Assembly: GCF_003710935.1 (NCBI RefSeq) | Contig: NZ_RHHS01000039.1 | Coordinates: 1 to 64,000, forward strand | Origin: Brevibacillus gelatini | GTDB lineage: Bacteria; Bacillota; Bacilli; Brevibacillales; Brevibacillaceae | Reading direction: 5' to 3' | DNA: 64,000 nt | Part shown: piece by piece, positions 8,272 to 16,659 of the stretch | How the letters are laid out: every line of letters starts with the position of its first letter | How positions within the stretch are numbered: the stretch's first letter is position 1 | Notes under the pieces: generated by a model | What the model was told of the DNA's origin: nothing | Databases searched by the model: none | The model's input: the letters and a program-made list of their open reading frames with translations, nothing else | Translations under genes and position numbers: made by a program

Positions 8272-9048
8272 TCAGGCTTGTTCTTTCACCCCGGTAAAGC
8301 TCATGCGGTGAAGCGGTGTCGGTCCGTATGCAGCAATGGCTGCGAGATGCTCGGCTGTCCCGTAGCCCGCATTTTTCTCGAAGCCGTACTGCGGGTATTG
8401 TTTGGCGTACTCCGCCATCATCCTGTCTCTCGTCACTTTTGCCACGATGGACGCTGCTGCGATGGATACGCTTTTCGCATCGCCGCCAATGATCGGGATT
8501 TGCTTGCAGGACACTCCTGCCAGTTGCACTGCGTCGATCAAAAGCACATCAGCAGGCACCCTGGCGTCTTCGATGGCTGCTTTCATCGCTTCCCTGGTCG
8601 CGTTCAAAATATTGACCGCATCAATTCGCGCAGCGTCGACGATGCCGATTCCAACTGCAACCGCATCCCGCATAATCACTTCGTAAAACGCCTCACGTGT
8701 CGCCACCGGAACCTTTTTCGAATCGTTCAAGCCTGGCAAATAAAAATCTTTTGGCAAGCAGACGGCACTCGCCACGACAGGTCCTGCCAATGGCCCGCGA
8801 CCTACCTCGTCCACCCCAAATACGTGCTGGTGTCCGTCCGCATAGAGTGCGCGTTCGTATGTACTCATCTCGGTCCATTGTTGCTGAAGCTTGGCCTGCC
8901 GAGCCTTCGCCGCTTCCACCTGCTTCGCCAGCGCCTGCACGCCTGCCCGTTTGTCCGCTTGCAAACATTGTAGAAAATCACTAGGTACTTCGTCCAATTT
9001 TTCGATCGCCATCCGTATTTCTTTTATCGACATATCTGCCAGATTCAT
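8272..9048 (-). CDS. rnhB: Ribonuclease HII
   Basis: 258 residues. RNase HII removes RNA from RNA-DNA hybrids and single ribonucleotides. The active-site signature is present: VFGVDEVGRGPLAGPVVA (Asp-Glu), then VLLIDAVQL (Asp) and GDAKSVSIAAASIVAKVTRD. The N-terminal 70 residues form the helical extension with a coiled-coil stretch (QALAKQVEAAKARQAKLQQQ) usual in Bacillales. It lies between ylqG and rbgA on the same strand, the same order as in B. subtilis. Confidence 0.97.
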   Translation of the reverse strand: MNLADMSIKEIRMAIEKLDEVPSDFLQCLQADKRAGVQALAKQVEAAKARQAKLQQQWTEMSTYERALYADGHQHVFGVDEVGRGPLAGPVVASAVCLPKDFYLPGLNDSKKVPVATREAFYEVIMRDAVAVGIGIVDAARIDAVNILNATREAMKAAIEDARVPADVLLIDAVQLAGVSCKQIPIIGGDAKSVSIAAASIVAKVTRDRMMAEYAKQYPQYGFEKNAGYGTAEHLAAIAAYGPTPLHRMSFTGVKEQA

Positions 9049-9070
9049 TGACTCATTTCTCCTTCTTATG

Positions 9071-9107
9071 AAAAAAACCGTCTATCAGCAATGGATAGAC
9101 AGGTTTT
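9071..9107 (-). terminator. Hairpin terminator after rbgA
   Basis: On the minus strand AACC-GTCTATC pairs with GATAGAC-GGTT around a single mismatch, then seven T residues follow. It lies between the rbgA stop and the rnhB start, so it would reduce read-through into rnhB. Confidence 0.75.
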
Positions 9108-9123
9108 TCGTGTGCGCCAATCG

Positions 9124-10017
9124 TTATTCCATAAGCGAGAGCGGCTTGCCGATCGGTTCGTCCATTTCCCAGTCAATCGGGCGTTCCAGGGAGATCGTCC
9201 CGAGCTTCCCGGAGCGCAGCTCCCGCAAAAAGATTTCCGCCGCCTTGTCGTAATCGATGTTGCCGCCCGAAATGAGGCAGCCGCGCTTTTTCCCGATCTC
9301 CTCCAGCATGGCGATGCGATCTTCCGGCAGCTCCTTCAGCTTGAAGCGTTCGATCAAGCGTTCCGGATAGTAGTGCATCATGTAGCTGATGACAAACAGC
9401 GCTACTTCTGTAAAGTCAAGCAGTTCGTCCTTGATCGCACCGCTTGCCGCCAAGCGCAAGCCAACCATCTGATCCTCAAACTTGGGCCAGAGGATCCCCG
9501 GAGTATCGAGCAGTTCAAGCGTGTCGCCCATCTTCACCCACTGCTGCGACTTCGTGACAGCCGGACGGTCGCCCGTTGCGGCAACAGAACGCTTGGACAG
9601 GCGGTTAATCAGCGACGATTTTCCGACGTTGGGGATTCCTAAAATCATGATGCGGATCGCACGCGCCTGCATTCCGCGTTCGCTGCGCTTGGCCAGCATG
9701 TCCGCCGCCAGCTCCTTGCACAGCTCCGGCAGCTTATTTACGCCTTTTCCGCTCAAGGCATCAATCGGCAGCGTGCGAATGCCCTCTTTGCGGAAATAGG
9801 CCATCCATTCTTCTGTTGCCTTCTCGTCCGCGAGATCGGCTTTGTTCAACAAAATTAATCTCGGCTTGTCACTGACAATCTCGTCAATCATCGGATTCCG
9901 GCTGGAAAGGGGCAGCCGCGCATCGAGAAGCTCGATCACCACATCAATCAATTTCAGCTTTTCCGTCACCTGGCGGCGCGCCTTGGCCATATGTCCGGGA
10001 AACCATTGGATCGTCAT
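9124..10017 (-). CDS. rbgA: Ribosome biogenesis GTPase RbgA (YlqF)
   Basis: 297 residues, a circularly permuted GTPase needed for late 50S subunit assembly. Motifs appear in the permuted order: G4 LLNKADLAD first, then G1 GIPNVGKSSLINRLS, then G3 DTPGILWPKF. The N-terminus MTIQWFPGHMAKARRQ is diagnostic. The C-terminal part is the helical rRNA-binding domain ending in the GTISLERP region. It lies directly downstream of lepB and rplS, consistent with a ribosome-assembly gene block. Confidence 0.97.
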   Translation of the reverse strand: MTIQWFPGHMAKARRQVTEKLKLIDVVIELLDARLPLSSRNPMIDEIVSDKPRLILLNKADLADEKATEEWMAYFRKEGIRTLPIDALSGKGVNKLPELCKELAADMLAKRSERGMQARAIRIMILGIPNVGKSSLINRLSKRSVAATGDRPAVTKSQQWVKMGDTLELLDTPGILWPKFEDQMVGLRLAASGAIKDELLDFTEVALFVISYMMHYYPERLIERFKLKELPEDRIAMLEEIGKKRGCLISGGNIDYDKAAEIFLRELRSGKLGTISLERPIDWEMDEPIGKPLSLME

Positions 10018-10047
10018 GTTGTCTCACCTACCTTGAAGCAATTGCAA

Positions 10048-10611
10048 TTATCTCGTCATGCGAATACTTGAGATCGGCCAGAACGTAAATTCCGCTCTGC
10101 CAACCACGGTGCTGACAGCAACAGGACCGATTGCCCGGCTGTCATGGCTGTTCGGCCGATTGTCGCCCATCACGAAAATATGGCCTTCCGGCACCGTGAC
10201 GGGTGTGAAGTCATTCGTAAAATACGGCTCTCCCTGCTGTTTTGCCTGTTCCTTATGTTGTGCAAGATATGGCTCTTCAACCATGTTGCCGTTGATGTAG
10301 AGCTGATCGTCTTTCACCTCGACGGTATCTCCCGCCACCGCGATGACGCGCTTGATAAAGTCGCGCGTCTTCTCTGCGCGAAACACGATGATGTCCCCCG
10401 GCTTCGGCTCTTGCAAATAGTAAATGGCCTTGTTCACGACCAGTTTTTCGCTGTTATGTAACGTCGTTTCCATGGACTCGCCCTCGACAATAAACGGGGC
10501 AAACAAAAAGGTTCGAATGAGAAAAGCGAGAATCAAGGCAATACCAAGCGCCTTCGTCCATTCCCACAGCTCATTTTTCTTCGTGCGACCGGAGGATACT
10601 TCTTCGCTCAT
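10048..10611 (-). CDS. lepB: Signal peptidase I
   Basis: About 187 residues, a type I signal peptidase that removes signal peptides at the outer membrane face. One N-terminal membrane segment (ALGIALILAFLIRTFLFAPF) is followed by the catalytic serine motif GESMETTLHNSEKLVVNKA, the lysine region DFIKRVIAVAGDTV and the GDNRPNSHDSRAIGPV box. A GTG one codon upstream is an equally possible start; GGGAGG serves either. A second, divergent copy is at 57673-58233. Placement after rplS and before rbgA is conserved in Bacillales. Confidence 0.95.
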   Translation of the reverse strand: MSEEVSSGRTKKNELWEWTKALGIALILAFLIRTFLFAPFIVEGESMETTLHNSEKLVVNKAIYYLQEPKPGDIIVFRAEKTRDFIKRVIAVAGDTVEVKDDQLYINGNMVEEPYLAQHKEQAKQQGEPYFTNDFTPVTVPEGHIFVMGDNRPNSHDSRAIGPVAVSTVVGRAEFTFWPISSIRMTR

Positions 10612-10654
10612 CACTTTCGCCCTCCCAACATGGCTCGTCCAACCCTGTAAATGG

Positions 10655-10686
10655 AAAAAAGAGGCCTGGCAAGCAGACCAGTCCCC
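10655..10686 (-). terminator. Terminator after rplS
   Basis: On the minus strand AGGGG-CTGG pairs with CCAG-CCTCT across one mismatch, followed by a T run. It lies 17 bases beyond the rplS stop and partly separates rplS from lepB. Confidence 0.6.
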
Positions 10687-10702
10687 TTTTCAAGCGCTTC
10701 GC

Positions 10703-11050
10703 TTATCGACGAATTTCTTTAATACGAGCTGCTTTACCTACGCGATCGCGCAGATAGTACAGTTTCGCACGACGTACTTTACCATGACGCACGATTTCGA
10801 TCTTGTCGATCTTAGGCGTGTGTACTGGGAACGTACGCTCAACACCTACGCCGTAAGAGATCTTACGAACAGTAAATGTTTCGCTGATACCTGTACCGCG
10901 ACGGCGAATAACTACGCCTTCGAACAGCTGAATACGCTCACGCTGACCCTCGATAACCTTAACGTGTACACGAACGGTGTCACCAGGTCGGAACGCAGGA
11001 ATATCCTGTTTCAATTGCTCTTTTTCCAATTCACGGATAACTTGGTTCAT
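10703..11050 (-). CDS. rplS: Large-subunit ribosomal protein L19
   Basis: 115 residues, standard length for bL19, located at the 30S-50S interface. It shows the family sequence [40 protein letters not shown] and [30 protein letters not shown] precedes the ATG. A good promoter and a structured 115-base leader lie upstream, so it can be expressed independently of trmD. Confidence 0.98.
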   Translation of the reverse strand: MNQVIRELEKEQLKQDIPAFRPGDTVRVHVKVIEGQRERIQLFEGVVIRRRGTGISETFTVRKISYGVGVERTFPVHTPKIDKIEIVRHGKVRRAKLYYLRDRVGKAARIKEIRR

Positions 11051-11167
11051 TTCAATTCCCTCCTTCCGATAGACGTTCTTACTCGTCTCACCAGTTTGGC
11101 TCGGCCATCCGGCAGGAGGCCGATTACGAATAGCGGACCGCCTTAGTCAGCGGGCAAAATTGCCACA
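11051..11167 (-). promoter_or_regulatory. rplS 5-prime leader, candidate L19 leader RNA
   Basis: About 115 untranslated bases separate the predicted rplS start site from its ATG. The minus-strand RNA contains a CGGCC...GGCCG hairpin and a GC-rich region ahead of it. An L19 leader family that represses rplS by binding L19 is known in Bacillota, and position and length fit. I judged this by eye only and have not matched the covariance model. Confidence 0.45.
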
Positions 11168-11173
11168 AGAAGT

Positions 11174-11202
11174 ATATTAACATAGTAGGCAGGAAACTAC
11201 AA
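11174..11202 (-). promoter_or_regulatory. Sigma-A-type promoter for rplS
   Basis: Minus strand -35 TTGTAG (11197-11202), 17-base spacer, -10 TAATAT (11174-11179), just downstream of the trmD stop codon. Confidence 0.6.
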
Positions 11203-11210
11203 GACCTGCT

Positions 11211-11957
11211 CTACAATTTTTCTTCCATGTTTTGCTCTTGCTCAAGCTCTGCCAGTAGCTTTTTCATCTCGTCTGTCAGCTCAAGCTTCGCAAGCAAATC
11301 GGGACGGCGCGCCTTCGTTCTGCGCAATGATTCTTTCAGGCGCCAGCGCTCGATGTTGGCATGGTGGCCGGAGAGCAAAATATCCGGGACCTTCCAGCCG
11401 CGAAACTCCGCCGGCCGCGTATAGTGCGGATATTCGAGCAATCCGGTCGAAAACGAGTCCTCGACGGCCGACGACTGATTTCCCAGAGCACCCGGCTGCA
11501 GGCGAACAATGCTGTCGATCACGACCATCGCCGCCAGCTCGCCGCCAGTCAGCACGTAGTCGCCAATCGAGATTTCGTCCGTGACCAAATGCTCGCGGAT
11601 GCGCTCGTCATAGCCTTCGTAATGGCCGCAGATGAATACGAGATGCTCCTCCTGGGCCAGCTCCTCCGCCAGCTTTTGGTTGTACGGCACACCTTGCGGG
11701 CACATGAGGATGACACGCGGCTTCTTGTCTCCTGTGATCGCTTCTACTGCCCGAAACAACGGCTCGGGCTTCAGCACCATCCCCCCGCCGCCGCCGTATG
11801 GCGTATCGTCCACCGTTCCATGCTTGCTCTCGGAAAAATCGCGAAAATTGGTGACGTGAAAGTCGACCAGCTGCTTCTCGCGGGCTTTTCCCAAAATGCT
11901 GCTGGACAAGACACCTGTAAACATTTCGGGAAACAGCGTAAAAATGTCAATCCGCAT
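11211..11957 (-). CDS. trmD: tRNA (guanine-N1)-methyltransferase TrmD
   Basis: 248 residues. It methylates G37 of tRNAs to prevent frameshifting. The SPOUT trefoil-knot signature [20 protein letters not shown] and the downstream PGALGN are intact, as is the N-terminal [13 protein letters not shown]. The start at 11957 has GGAGG with seven bases of spacing; an upstream frame extension of three residues lacks this. It lies 12 bases downstream of rimM, the conserved rimM-trmD-rplS order. Confidence 0.97.
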   Translation of the reverse strand: MRIDIFTLFPEMFTGVLSSSILGKAREKQLVDFHVTNFRDFSESKHGTVDDTPYGGGGGMVLKPEPLFRAVEAITGDKKPRVILMCPQGVPYNQKLAEELAQEEHLVFICGHYEGYDERIREHLVTDEISIGDYVLTGGELAAMVVIDSIVRLQPGALGNQSSAVEDSFSTGLLEYPHYTRPAEFRGWKVPDILLSGHHANIERWRLKESLRRTKARRPDLLAKLELTDEMKKLLAELEQEQNMEEKL

Positions 11958-11969
11958 CGGAAGCACCTC

Positions 11970-12488
11970 CTACAGCAAGCCTTCCATCAGATGGCAAACC
12001 ACACGTTTGTTGGCAATGTCCACTTCTTTGATGCAGTCGTCGATAAACGGCAGCAAAACCTCTCCGCGCCGCCCTTTTACGACCCACACGTCATTGGCTC
12101 CCGGCTGCATCACATCGACGATTTTTCCGAGCTCTTCCCCTTCGTCCGTGAACACGACGCAGCCGACCAACTGATGGATGTAAAACTCGTCCTCTTCCAG
12201 CTCCATCAGCGCTTCTTCCGGAATTTTCAGTTCGCCGCCCTTGTATTTTTCGATGTCGTTAATATGTCCATAGCCTTCGAAGCTCAAAATCTCAAAACCT
12301 TTATGGGCGCGACGAGTCGCGACTTTCAGCTTCAACGGCTCCGCAAGAGACGGGTGAAACAAGAAAAGCTCGCTTCCTTTGCGAAACCGTTGGTCGGGAA
12401 AATCCGTCGTTGAAACGACGCGCACTTCGCCCCTGAGCCCGTGCGTATTGACCAGCTTGCCCACCTTGTAAAACTTTTGGCTGCTCAA
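11970..12488 (-). CDS. rimM: 16S rRNA processing protein RimM
   Basis: 172 residues. RimM binds S19 and the 30S head during maturation. The N-terminal RimM barrel (KVGKLVNTHGLRGEVRVVST) and the C-terminal PRC barrel (EFYIHQLVGCVVFTDEGEELG, then DVWVVKGRRGEVLLPFI) are both complete. The start codon is TTG, supported by AGAAGGAGTGG about nine bases before it. It lies 15 bases after ylqD. Confidence 0.96.
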   Translation of the reverse strand: MSSQKFYKVGKLVNTHGLRGEVRVVSTTDFPDQRFRKGSELFLFHPSLAEPLKLKVATRRAHKGFEILSFEGYGHINDIEKYKGGELKIPEEALMELEEDEFYIHQLVGCVVFTDEGEELGKIVDVMQPGANDVWVVKGRRGEVLLPFIDDCIKEVDIANKRVVCHLMEGLL

Positions 12489-12503
12489 GCGTATCCACTC
12501 CTT

Positions 12504-12932
12504 CTATTCATCGGCTGCATGTCCTGCCGTTTGGCGAATCTCATGCACTCGTCCATCTTTTATCATGATTTCCGTTCCGGCCATGATTTCATCCCAAACA
12601 TCGCCTACTCGGATCGTGACAGGACTTTGCACAGTCTGATAGTCCATTTCGCTGCCCTCGGGAAGACTCTCTGCCTGCTGCAAGGCAAAAGAGAGCTGCG
12701 CGATTTTTTCCTTGCGCCTCCGCTCTTCCTGGGCAATCTTTTCTTGCGCAAGCGCATATGTATCCGCAGACTTTTTCTTCGCCTTGGCCAAAATTTTTTT
12801 CGATTGGAACTGCCATTGCTCCCATTCTTCGCGCTGCTGGCGAAGCTGTCTGCTGTACTGGTCAATCAGCACAGCACGGGACGCTTCCGTCATGATGAGT
12901 TTGACCTGTACCGACCGAAAAATCGTGAGCAT
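12504..12932 (-). CDS. ylqD: YlqD family protein
   Basis: 142 residues. The N-terminal strand (MLTIFRSVQVKLIMTEASR) leads into a long charged coiled coil (about residues 25-90), followed by a small C-terminal beta domain (VRVGDVWDEIMAGTEIMIKD-like). This is the B. subtilis YlqD layout. The function is unknown; the conserved place between khpA and rimM suggests a link to ribosome maturation, which is inference. A terminator-like hairpin separates it from khpA. Confidence 0.9.
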   Translation of the reverse strand: MLTIFRSVQVKLIMTEASRAVLIDQYSRQLRQQREEWEQWQFQSKKILAKAKKKSADTYALAQEKIAQEERRRKEKIAQLSFALQQAESLPEGSEMDYQTVQSPVTIRVGDVWDEIMAGTEIMIKDGRVHEIRQTAGHAADE

Positions 12933-12970
12933 GTCCTGTCACTCCTTTCGTCGTATCCGTTCCTATCAAC

Positions 12971-12999
12971 AAAAAAGACTGGGAAAGCTCCCAGCCTTT
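12971..12999 (-). terminator. Hairpin between khpA and ylqD
   Basis: A symmetric stem CTGGGA/TCCCAG flanked by A and T runs on both strands. On the minus strand it directly follows the khpA stop and ends in six T residues, so it probably attenuates transcription into ylqD. Confidence 0.7.
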
Positions 13000-13001
13000 T
13001 T

Positions 13002-13232
13002 TCAAACAATCTCAACCGTGACACGCTTGTCCGTTTCCACGGATGCCGCCATCACGACAGTACGCAGGGCTTTGGCGATCCGTCCTTGCTTGCCGATGAT
13101 CTTCCCCATATCATCAGGGTGCACCGACAATTCATAAACGAGAATGCGCTCTTTGTCCACTGCATTCACACGAACCTCATTCGGATGATCGACGAGAGCT
13201 TTTGCGATCGTTTCGACCAGCGCTTTCATCAT
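13002..13232 (-). CDS. khpA: KH-domain RNA-binding protein KhpA
   Basis: 76 residues, essentially one KH domain with the GxxG loop in MGKIIGKQGRIAKAL. KhpA forms a complex with KhpB/Jag and affects cell elongation and division in Gram-positive bacteria. It lies 20 bases downstream of rpsP, its usual position. An alternative start one codon later is possible (MM). Confidence 0.95.
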   Translation of the reverse strand: MMKALVETIAKALVDHPNEVRVNAVDKERILVYELSVHPDDMGKIIGKQGRIAKALRTVVMAASVETDKRVTVEIV

Positions 13233-13252
13233 CAGACCTCCAGATGACCGAC

Positions 13253-13525
13253 TTACTTGCCGTATTTGGTTTCGTGTACTTTTGCGAGAACGCCTTCTTT
13301 GGAGAGAAGGTTACGAACGGTATCAGTCGGAGCTGCACCATTCAGGATCCATTGTACCGCTTTTTCGGTATCAATTTTCACCACTGCCGGTTGAGCAACC
13401 GGATTGTAGTAACCGATTTCTTCAATGAAACGGCCATCGCGAGGGGAACGGGAGTCAGCTACTACTACACGGTAGAAAGGAGCTTTCTTGGAACCCATGC
13501 GTTTCAGACGGATTTTAACTGCCAT
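13253..13525 (-). CDS. rpsP: Small-subunit ribosomal protein S16
   Basis: 90 residues, typical bS16: [20 protein letters not shown], then [17 protein letters not shown] and a C-terminal variable tail. AGGAGGTGAC precedes the ATG. It heads the khpA-ylqD-rimM-trmD block. Just upstream, at 13549-13573, a CAACGCA/TGCGTTG hairpin sits in the untranslated leader. Confidence 0.98.
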   Translation of the reverse strand: MAVKIRLKRMGSKKAPFYRVVVADSRSPRDGRFIEEIGYYNPVAQPAVVKIDTEKAVQWILNGAAPTDTVRNLLSKEGVLAKVHETKYGK

Positions 13526-13548
13526 GTTGTGTCACCTCCTGTATGGAT

Positions 13549-13573
13549 CAACGCAAGATGAACATCTGCGTTG
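13549..13573 (-). promoter_or_regulatory. Hairpin in the rpsP leader
   Basis: A 7-pair stem CAACGCA/TGCGTTG extended by GAT/ATC with one unpaired base, closing on GTTC. It lies about 10 bases before the rpsP ribosome site and has no T run, so it is more likely a translation or stability element than a terminator. Confidence 0.4.
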
Positions 13574-13637
13574 GTGCTACTATATCTGAACCATCGCGCT
13601 GGCTGACAAGTCAGCGGCGCGAAGAGATCATGCAAGT

Positions 13638-15053
13638 TTACTTGAACGGTGGTTTGAAATTGAACGGGAAGTTCATGCCGCCTTGGCTGTTTCCTTTTCC
13701 TTTGCCCAGGAACGGCAGTCCGAAGCCGCCTTTTTTCTTCGACTTCTTGACCATCTTGTCCGCGACGCCAGAGAATTGCTTCATCATTTTTTTCATTTCC
13801 TCGAACTGCTTGATGAACCGATTCACTTCCTGAATGCTTGTGCCGCTACCGTTTGCAATGCGCTTGCGACGGCTGGCGTTCAACAAGTCAGGGTTGGCAC
13901 GCTCTGCCTTGGTCATGGATTTGACGATTGCTTCCACGCGGGCAATCTGCTTCTCGTCCACGTTCATTTTGCCTTTCATCTTGTTCATTCCGGGCAGCAT
14001 GCCGAGAATGTCTTCAAAAGGCCCCAAATTGCGCAATTGCTGCATGGAATCCAGGAACATGTCGAAGGTAAATTCCCCTTGACGCATCTGGCGCTCCATG
14101 TCGCGCGCCTTTTCTTCATCCACGGACGCCTGCGCCTTTTCGATCAGGCTGAGTACGTCACCCATTCCCAAAATGCGGGAAGCCATGCGGTCCGGATGGA
14201 ACGGTTCGAGCGCATCCAGCTTTTCACCTGTCGCCGCAAACTTGATCGGCTTTCCGGTGACAGCTTTGACGGATAGTGCCGCACCGCCTCGGGTATCCCC
14301 GTCGAGCTTGGTGAGAACCACGCCAGTCAGTTCGAGCTGGCTGTTGAAGCTCTCCGCCACATTGACGGCGTCCTGACCTGTCATCGCGTCCACGACGAGC
14401 AAAATCTCATCGGGCTTGGCAACTTCGCGAATTTGCTTCAACTCGTCCATCAGCGCTTCATCAATATGCAGGCGACCTGCCGTATCGAGAATCACCACGT
14501 CGAGGTGATTGGCTTTCGCGTGTTCAATTGCCTGGCGAGCAATGTCAACAGGACTGACTTGATCTCCGAGAGAGAAGACGGGAACATTCAGTTGCTCCCC
14601 CAAAACTTGCAGCTGCTTGATCGCAGCCGGACGGTAAATGTCCCCTGCCACCAGAAGCGGCTTCTTGTTTTGCTTTTGCAAATACTTGGCCAGCTTACCA
14701 GTCGTGGTCGTTTTCCCCGCCCCTTGCAAACCCGCCATCATGATGACGGTCGGCGGACGGTGTGCCATCGTCAACTGAGCTACGCTGCCACCCATCAGGG
14801 CGACCAGCTCTTCGTTCACGATCTTGATAACCATTTGGCCTGGCGTCAGGCTTTTCATGACTTCCTGGCCGACTGCGCGCTCTTTGACGCGAGCGACGAA
14901 GTCTTTTACTACTTTGAAGTTAACATCTGCTTCCAGCAGGGCAAGGCGGACTTCCCGCATCGCTTCATTGACGACGGTTTCGTCGATCTTTCCTCTGCCG
15001 CGCAGTTTGTCAAATGCGTTTTGCAGCCGATTGGCCAAGCTTTCAAACGCCAT
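13638..15053 (-). CDS. ffh: Signal recognition particle GTPase Ffh
   Basis: 471 residues. The N domain leads into the G domain with Walker A GLQGAGKTTTTGKLA, DTAGRLHIDEALM and TKLDGDTRGGAALS. The methionine-rich M domain follows, carrying the RNA-binding GSGTSIQEVNRFIKQ helix. The C-terminus is glycine- and phenylalanine-rich. It binds signal sequences on ribosomes with SRP RNA and docks to FtsY. It lies 10 bases after ylxM and shares its promoter. Confidence 0.98.
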   Translation of the reverse strand: MAFESLANRLQNAFDKLRGRGKIDETVVNEAMREVRLALLEADVNFKVVKDFVARVKERAVGQEVMKSLTPGQMVIKIVNEELVALMGGSVAQLTMAHRPPTVIMMAGLQGAGKTTTTGKLAKYLQKQNKKPLLVAGDIYRPAAIKQLQVLGEQLNVPVFSLGDQVSPVDIARQAIEHAKANHLDVVILDTAGRLHIDEALMDELKQIREVAKPDEILLVVDAMTGQDAVNVAESFNSQLELTGVVLTKLDGDTRGGAALSVKAVTGKPIKFAATGEKLDALEPFHPDRMASRILGMGDVLSLIEKAQASVDEEKARDMERQMRQGEFTFDMFLDSMQQLRNLGPFEDILGMLPGMNKMKGKMNVDEKQIARVEAIVKSMTKAERANPDLLNASRRKRIANGSGTSIQEVNRFIKQFEEMKKMMKQFSGVADKMVKKSKKKGGFGLPFLGKGKGNSQGGMNFPFNFKPPFK

Positions 15054-15063
15054 GCGAGCCCTC

Positions 15064-15402
15064 CTAATCCATCTCTGACAGTTGGTGGAGCAAAGTGTTC
15101 AGCTCGTCTCTTGTCTCGCCTTCCGCAAGCTCATTCACAAGCTCGCTCATTCGCGCCAGCACTTCCATTCGCTTTTCGTGGCGCTGTGCCAGACGAAGCT
15201 TCTGGTCGTATTCGAACAGCTGCTTTTCCGCCCGCTTGATGTGGTCGTAAACAGCCTGTCGACTGACCTCGTGCATCTCGGCAATTTCCCCGAGCGACAA
15301 ATCATCCAGATAGTAAAGCTCCAGATATTCTCGCTGCTTGCCCTTGAGAAGCGGTGCATAAAAGTCAAACAAGAGATTGACTTGATTGGTCTTTTCCAGC
15401 AT
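15064..15402 (-). CDS. ylxM: YlxM family DNA-binding SRP accessory protein
   Basis: 112 residues, complete. A helix-turn-helix similar to sigma-factor region 4 is seen: [20 protein letters not shown] followed by [12 protein letters not shown]. The C-terminal half is a charged helix. YlxM is encoded just before ffh throughout Bacillota and has been linked to SRP function in streptococci. GTTG-rich upstream sequence gives only a weak ribosome site. Confidence 0.94.
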   Translation of the reverse strand: MLEKTNQVNLLFDFYAPLLKGKQREYLELYYLDDLSLGEIAEMHEVSRQAVYDHIKRAEKQLFEYDQKLRLAQRHEKRMEVLARMSELVNELAEGETRDELNTLLHQLSEMD

Positions 15403-15439
15403 GCAACCAATCCTTTGCTGTGAGGTACTCGATTCGCAA

Positions 15440-15501
15440 CTGTAAAGGCTTTTTCTTTACAGCACGTAGATTATAGTACCTAATTCTACACCTAGTGTCA
15501 A
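15440..15501 (-). promoter_or_regulatory. ylxM-ffh promoter and leader hairpin
   Basis: Minus strand -35 TTGACA (15496-15501), 17-base spacer, -10 TACTAT (15473-15478). Immediately downstream a perfect 8-pair hairpin CTGTAAAG/CTTTACAG (15440-15462) would form near the 5-prime end of the transcript. It has no T run and may stabilise the message. Confidence 0.6.
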
Positions 15502-15545
15502 GGTTTTTTATTGACATCTTTTTTTACGTTCCAGACATTATGATT

Positions 15546-16553
15546 TTACGCGTTTTCCTGCGCTTCGGCTTCATCTTTTTGGATCAGCCCGGCAAACAGC
15601 GCATGCACAAACTGCTCCGGATCGAACGGCTGCAAATCGTCCATTTTCTCGCCAAGGCCGACGTATTTGACCGGAATGTTCAGCTCGTTGCGGATCGCAA
15701 TGACGATCCCGCCCTTCGCCGTACCGTCGAGCTTGGTAAGGACAAGGCCTGTCACTCCGGCGGACTGGCCGAATGTCTTCGCCTGGGACAAGGCGTTTTG
15801 CCCTGTCGTGGCGTCGAGGACGAGCAATACTTCATGCGGCGCGCCAGGCAGTTCGCGCTGCAGCACGCGGTGTACCTTCGCCAGCTCCTCCATCAGATTG
15901 ACCTTGTTTTGCAGACGTCCGGCTGTATCGCACAAAAGCACGTCGACCTTGCGCGACTTGGCGGCCTGGACGGCGTCGTAAATGACAGCGGCTGGATCGG
16001 AGCCTTGCTGCTGCTTGATGACGTCAACGCCGACGCGCTCGCCCCATACCTCCAGCTGCTCGATCGCGGCTGCCCGGAACGTATCGCCTGCGGCCAGGAG
16101 CACGTTTTTGCCCTGCTGCTTGAACATGTGCGCCATTTTCCCGATAGTCGTCGTTTTGCCGACCCCGTTGACCCCGACAAACAAAATGACATTCAGGCGT
16201 CCGTCCTCGATGTTGAGCGCACTGTCTGCCGCCTCGTCGTTTTTCAGCAGGGCCACCAGCTTCTCCGACAAAATCGGTTGCAGGTCCAGAGCGTTTTCGA
16301 TTTTTTGCTTGCGCACTTCTCCCCGCAAATCGTCGATCAACTCCATGACGGTGTTGACTCCGACGTCGGACGTAATCAAAATTTCTTCCAGCTCATCGAA
16401 GAAATCGTCGTCGATTTTTTTGTAGCGGCGGACGAGATCCTCTACTTTTTCCACCAGCAAATCTCGCGTTTTCGCCAGTCCATCCGTAAACTTCTGGGTT
16501 ACTTCTTCGGATTTTTGGACAATCGCGTCACGAAGTCGCTTGAAAAAGCTCAT
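15546..16553 (-). CDS. ftsY: SRP receptor GTPase FtsY
   Basis: 335 residues, lacking the long acidic A domain of E. coli FtsY, as in other Bacilli. The G domain has GVNGVGKTTTIGKMA, LCDTAGRLQNKVNLMEEL and TKLDGTAKGGIVI. It recruits SRP-ribosome complexes to the membrane. The ATG at 16553 (MSFFKRLRD) is preferred because AGGAAG lies six bases before it; the ATG two codons earlier is too close to that site. It lies downstream of smc, the usual smc-ftsY pairing. Confidence 0.97.
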   Translation of the reverse strand: MSFFKRLRDAIVQKSEEVTQKFTDGLAKTRDLLVEKVEDLVRRYKKIDDDFFDELEEILITSDVGVNTVMELIDDLRGEVRKQKIENALDLQPILSEKLVALLKNDEAADSALNIEDGRLNVILFVGVNGVGKTTTIGKMAHMFKQQGKNVLLAAGDTFRAAAIEQLEVWGERVGVDVIKQQQGSDPAAVIYDAVQAAKSRKVDVLLCDTAGRLQNKVNLMEELAKVHRVLQRELPGAPHEVLLVLDATTGQNALSQAKTFGQSAGVTGLVLTKLDGTAKGGIVIAIRNELNIPVKYVGLGEKMDDLQPFDPEQFVHALFAGLIQKDEAEAQENA

Positions 16554-16659
16554 GTTCATCTTCCTTTGCGGATAATCTTGTCAAAAAGCTCGCATGAAGT
16601 CGAGCTTCAGTTGTAATCTCATTTTTCTTGCTTGCGGGCACTGACGATGCCGCGGCGAA

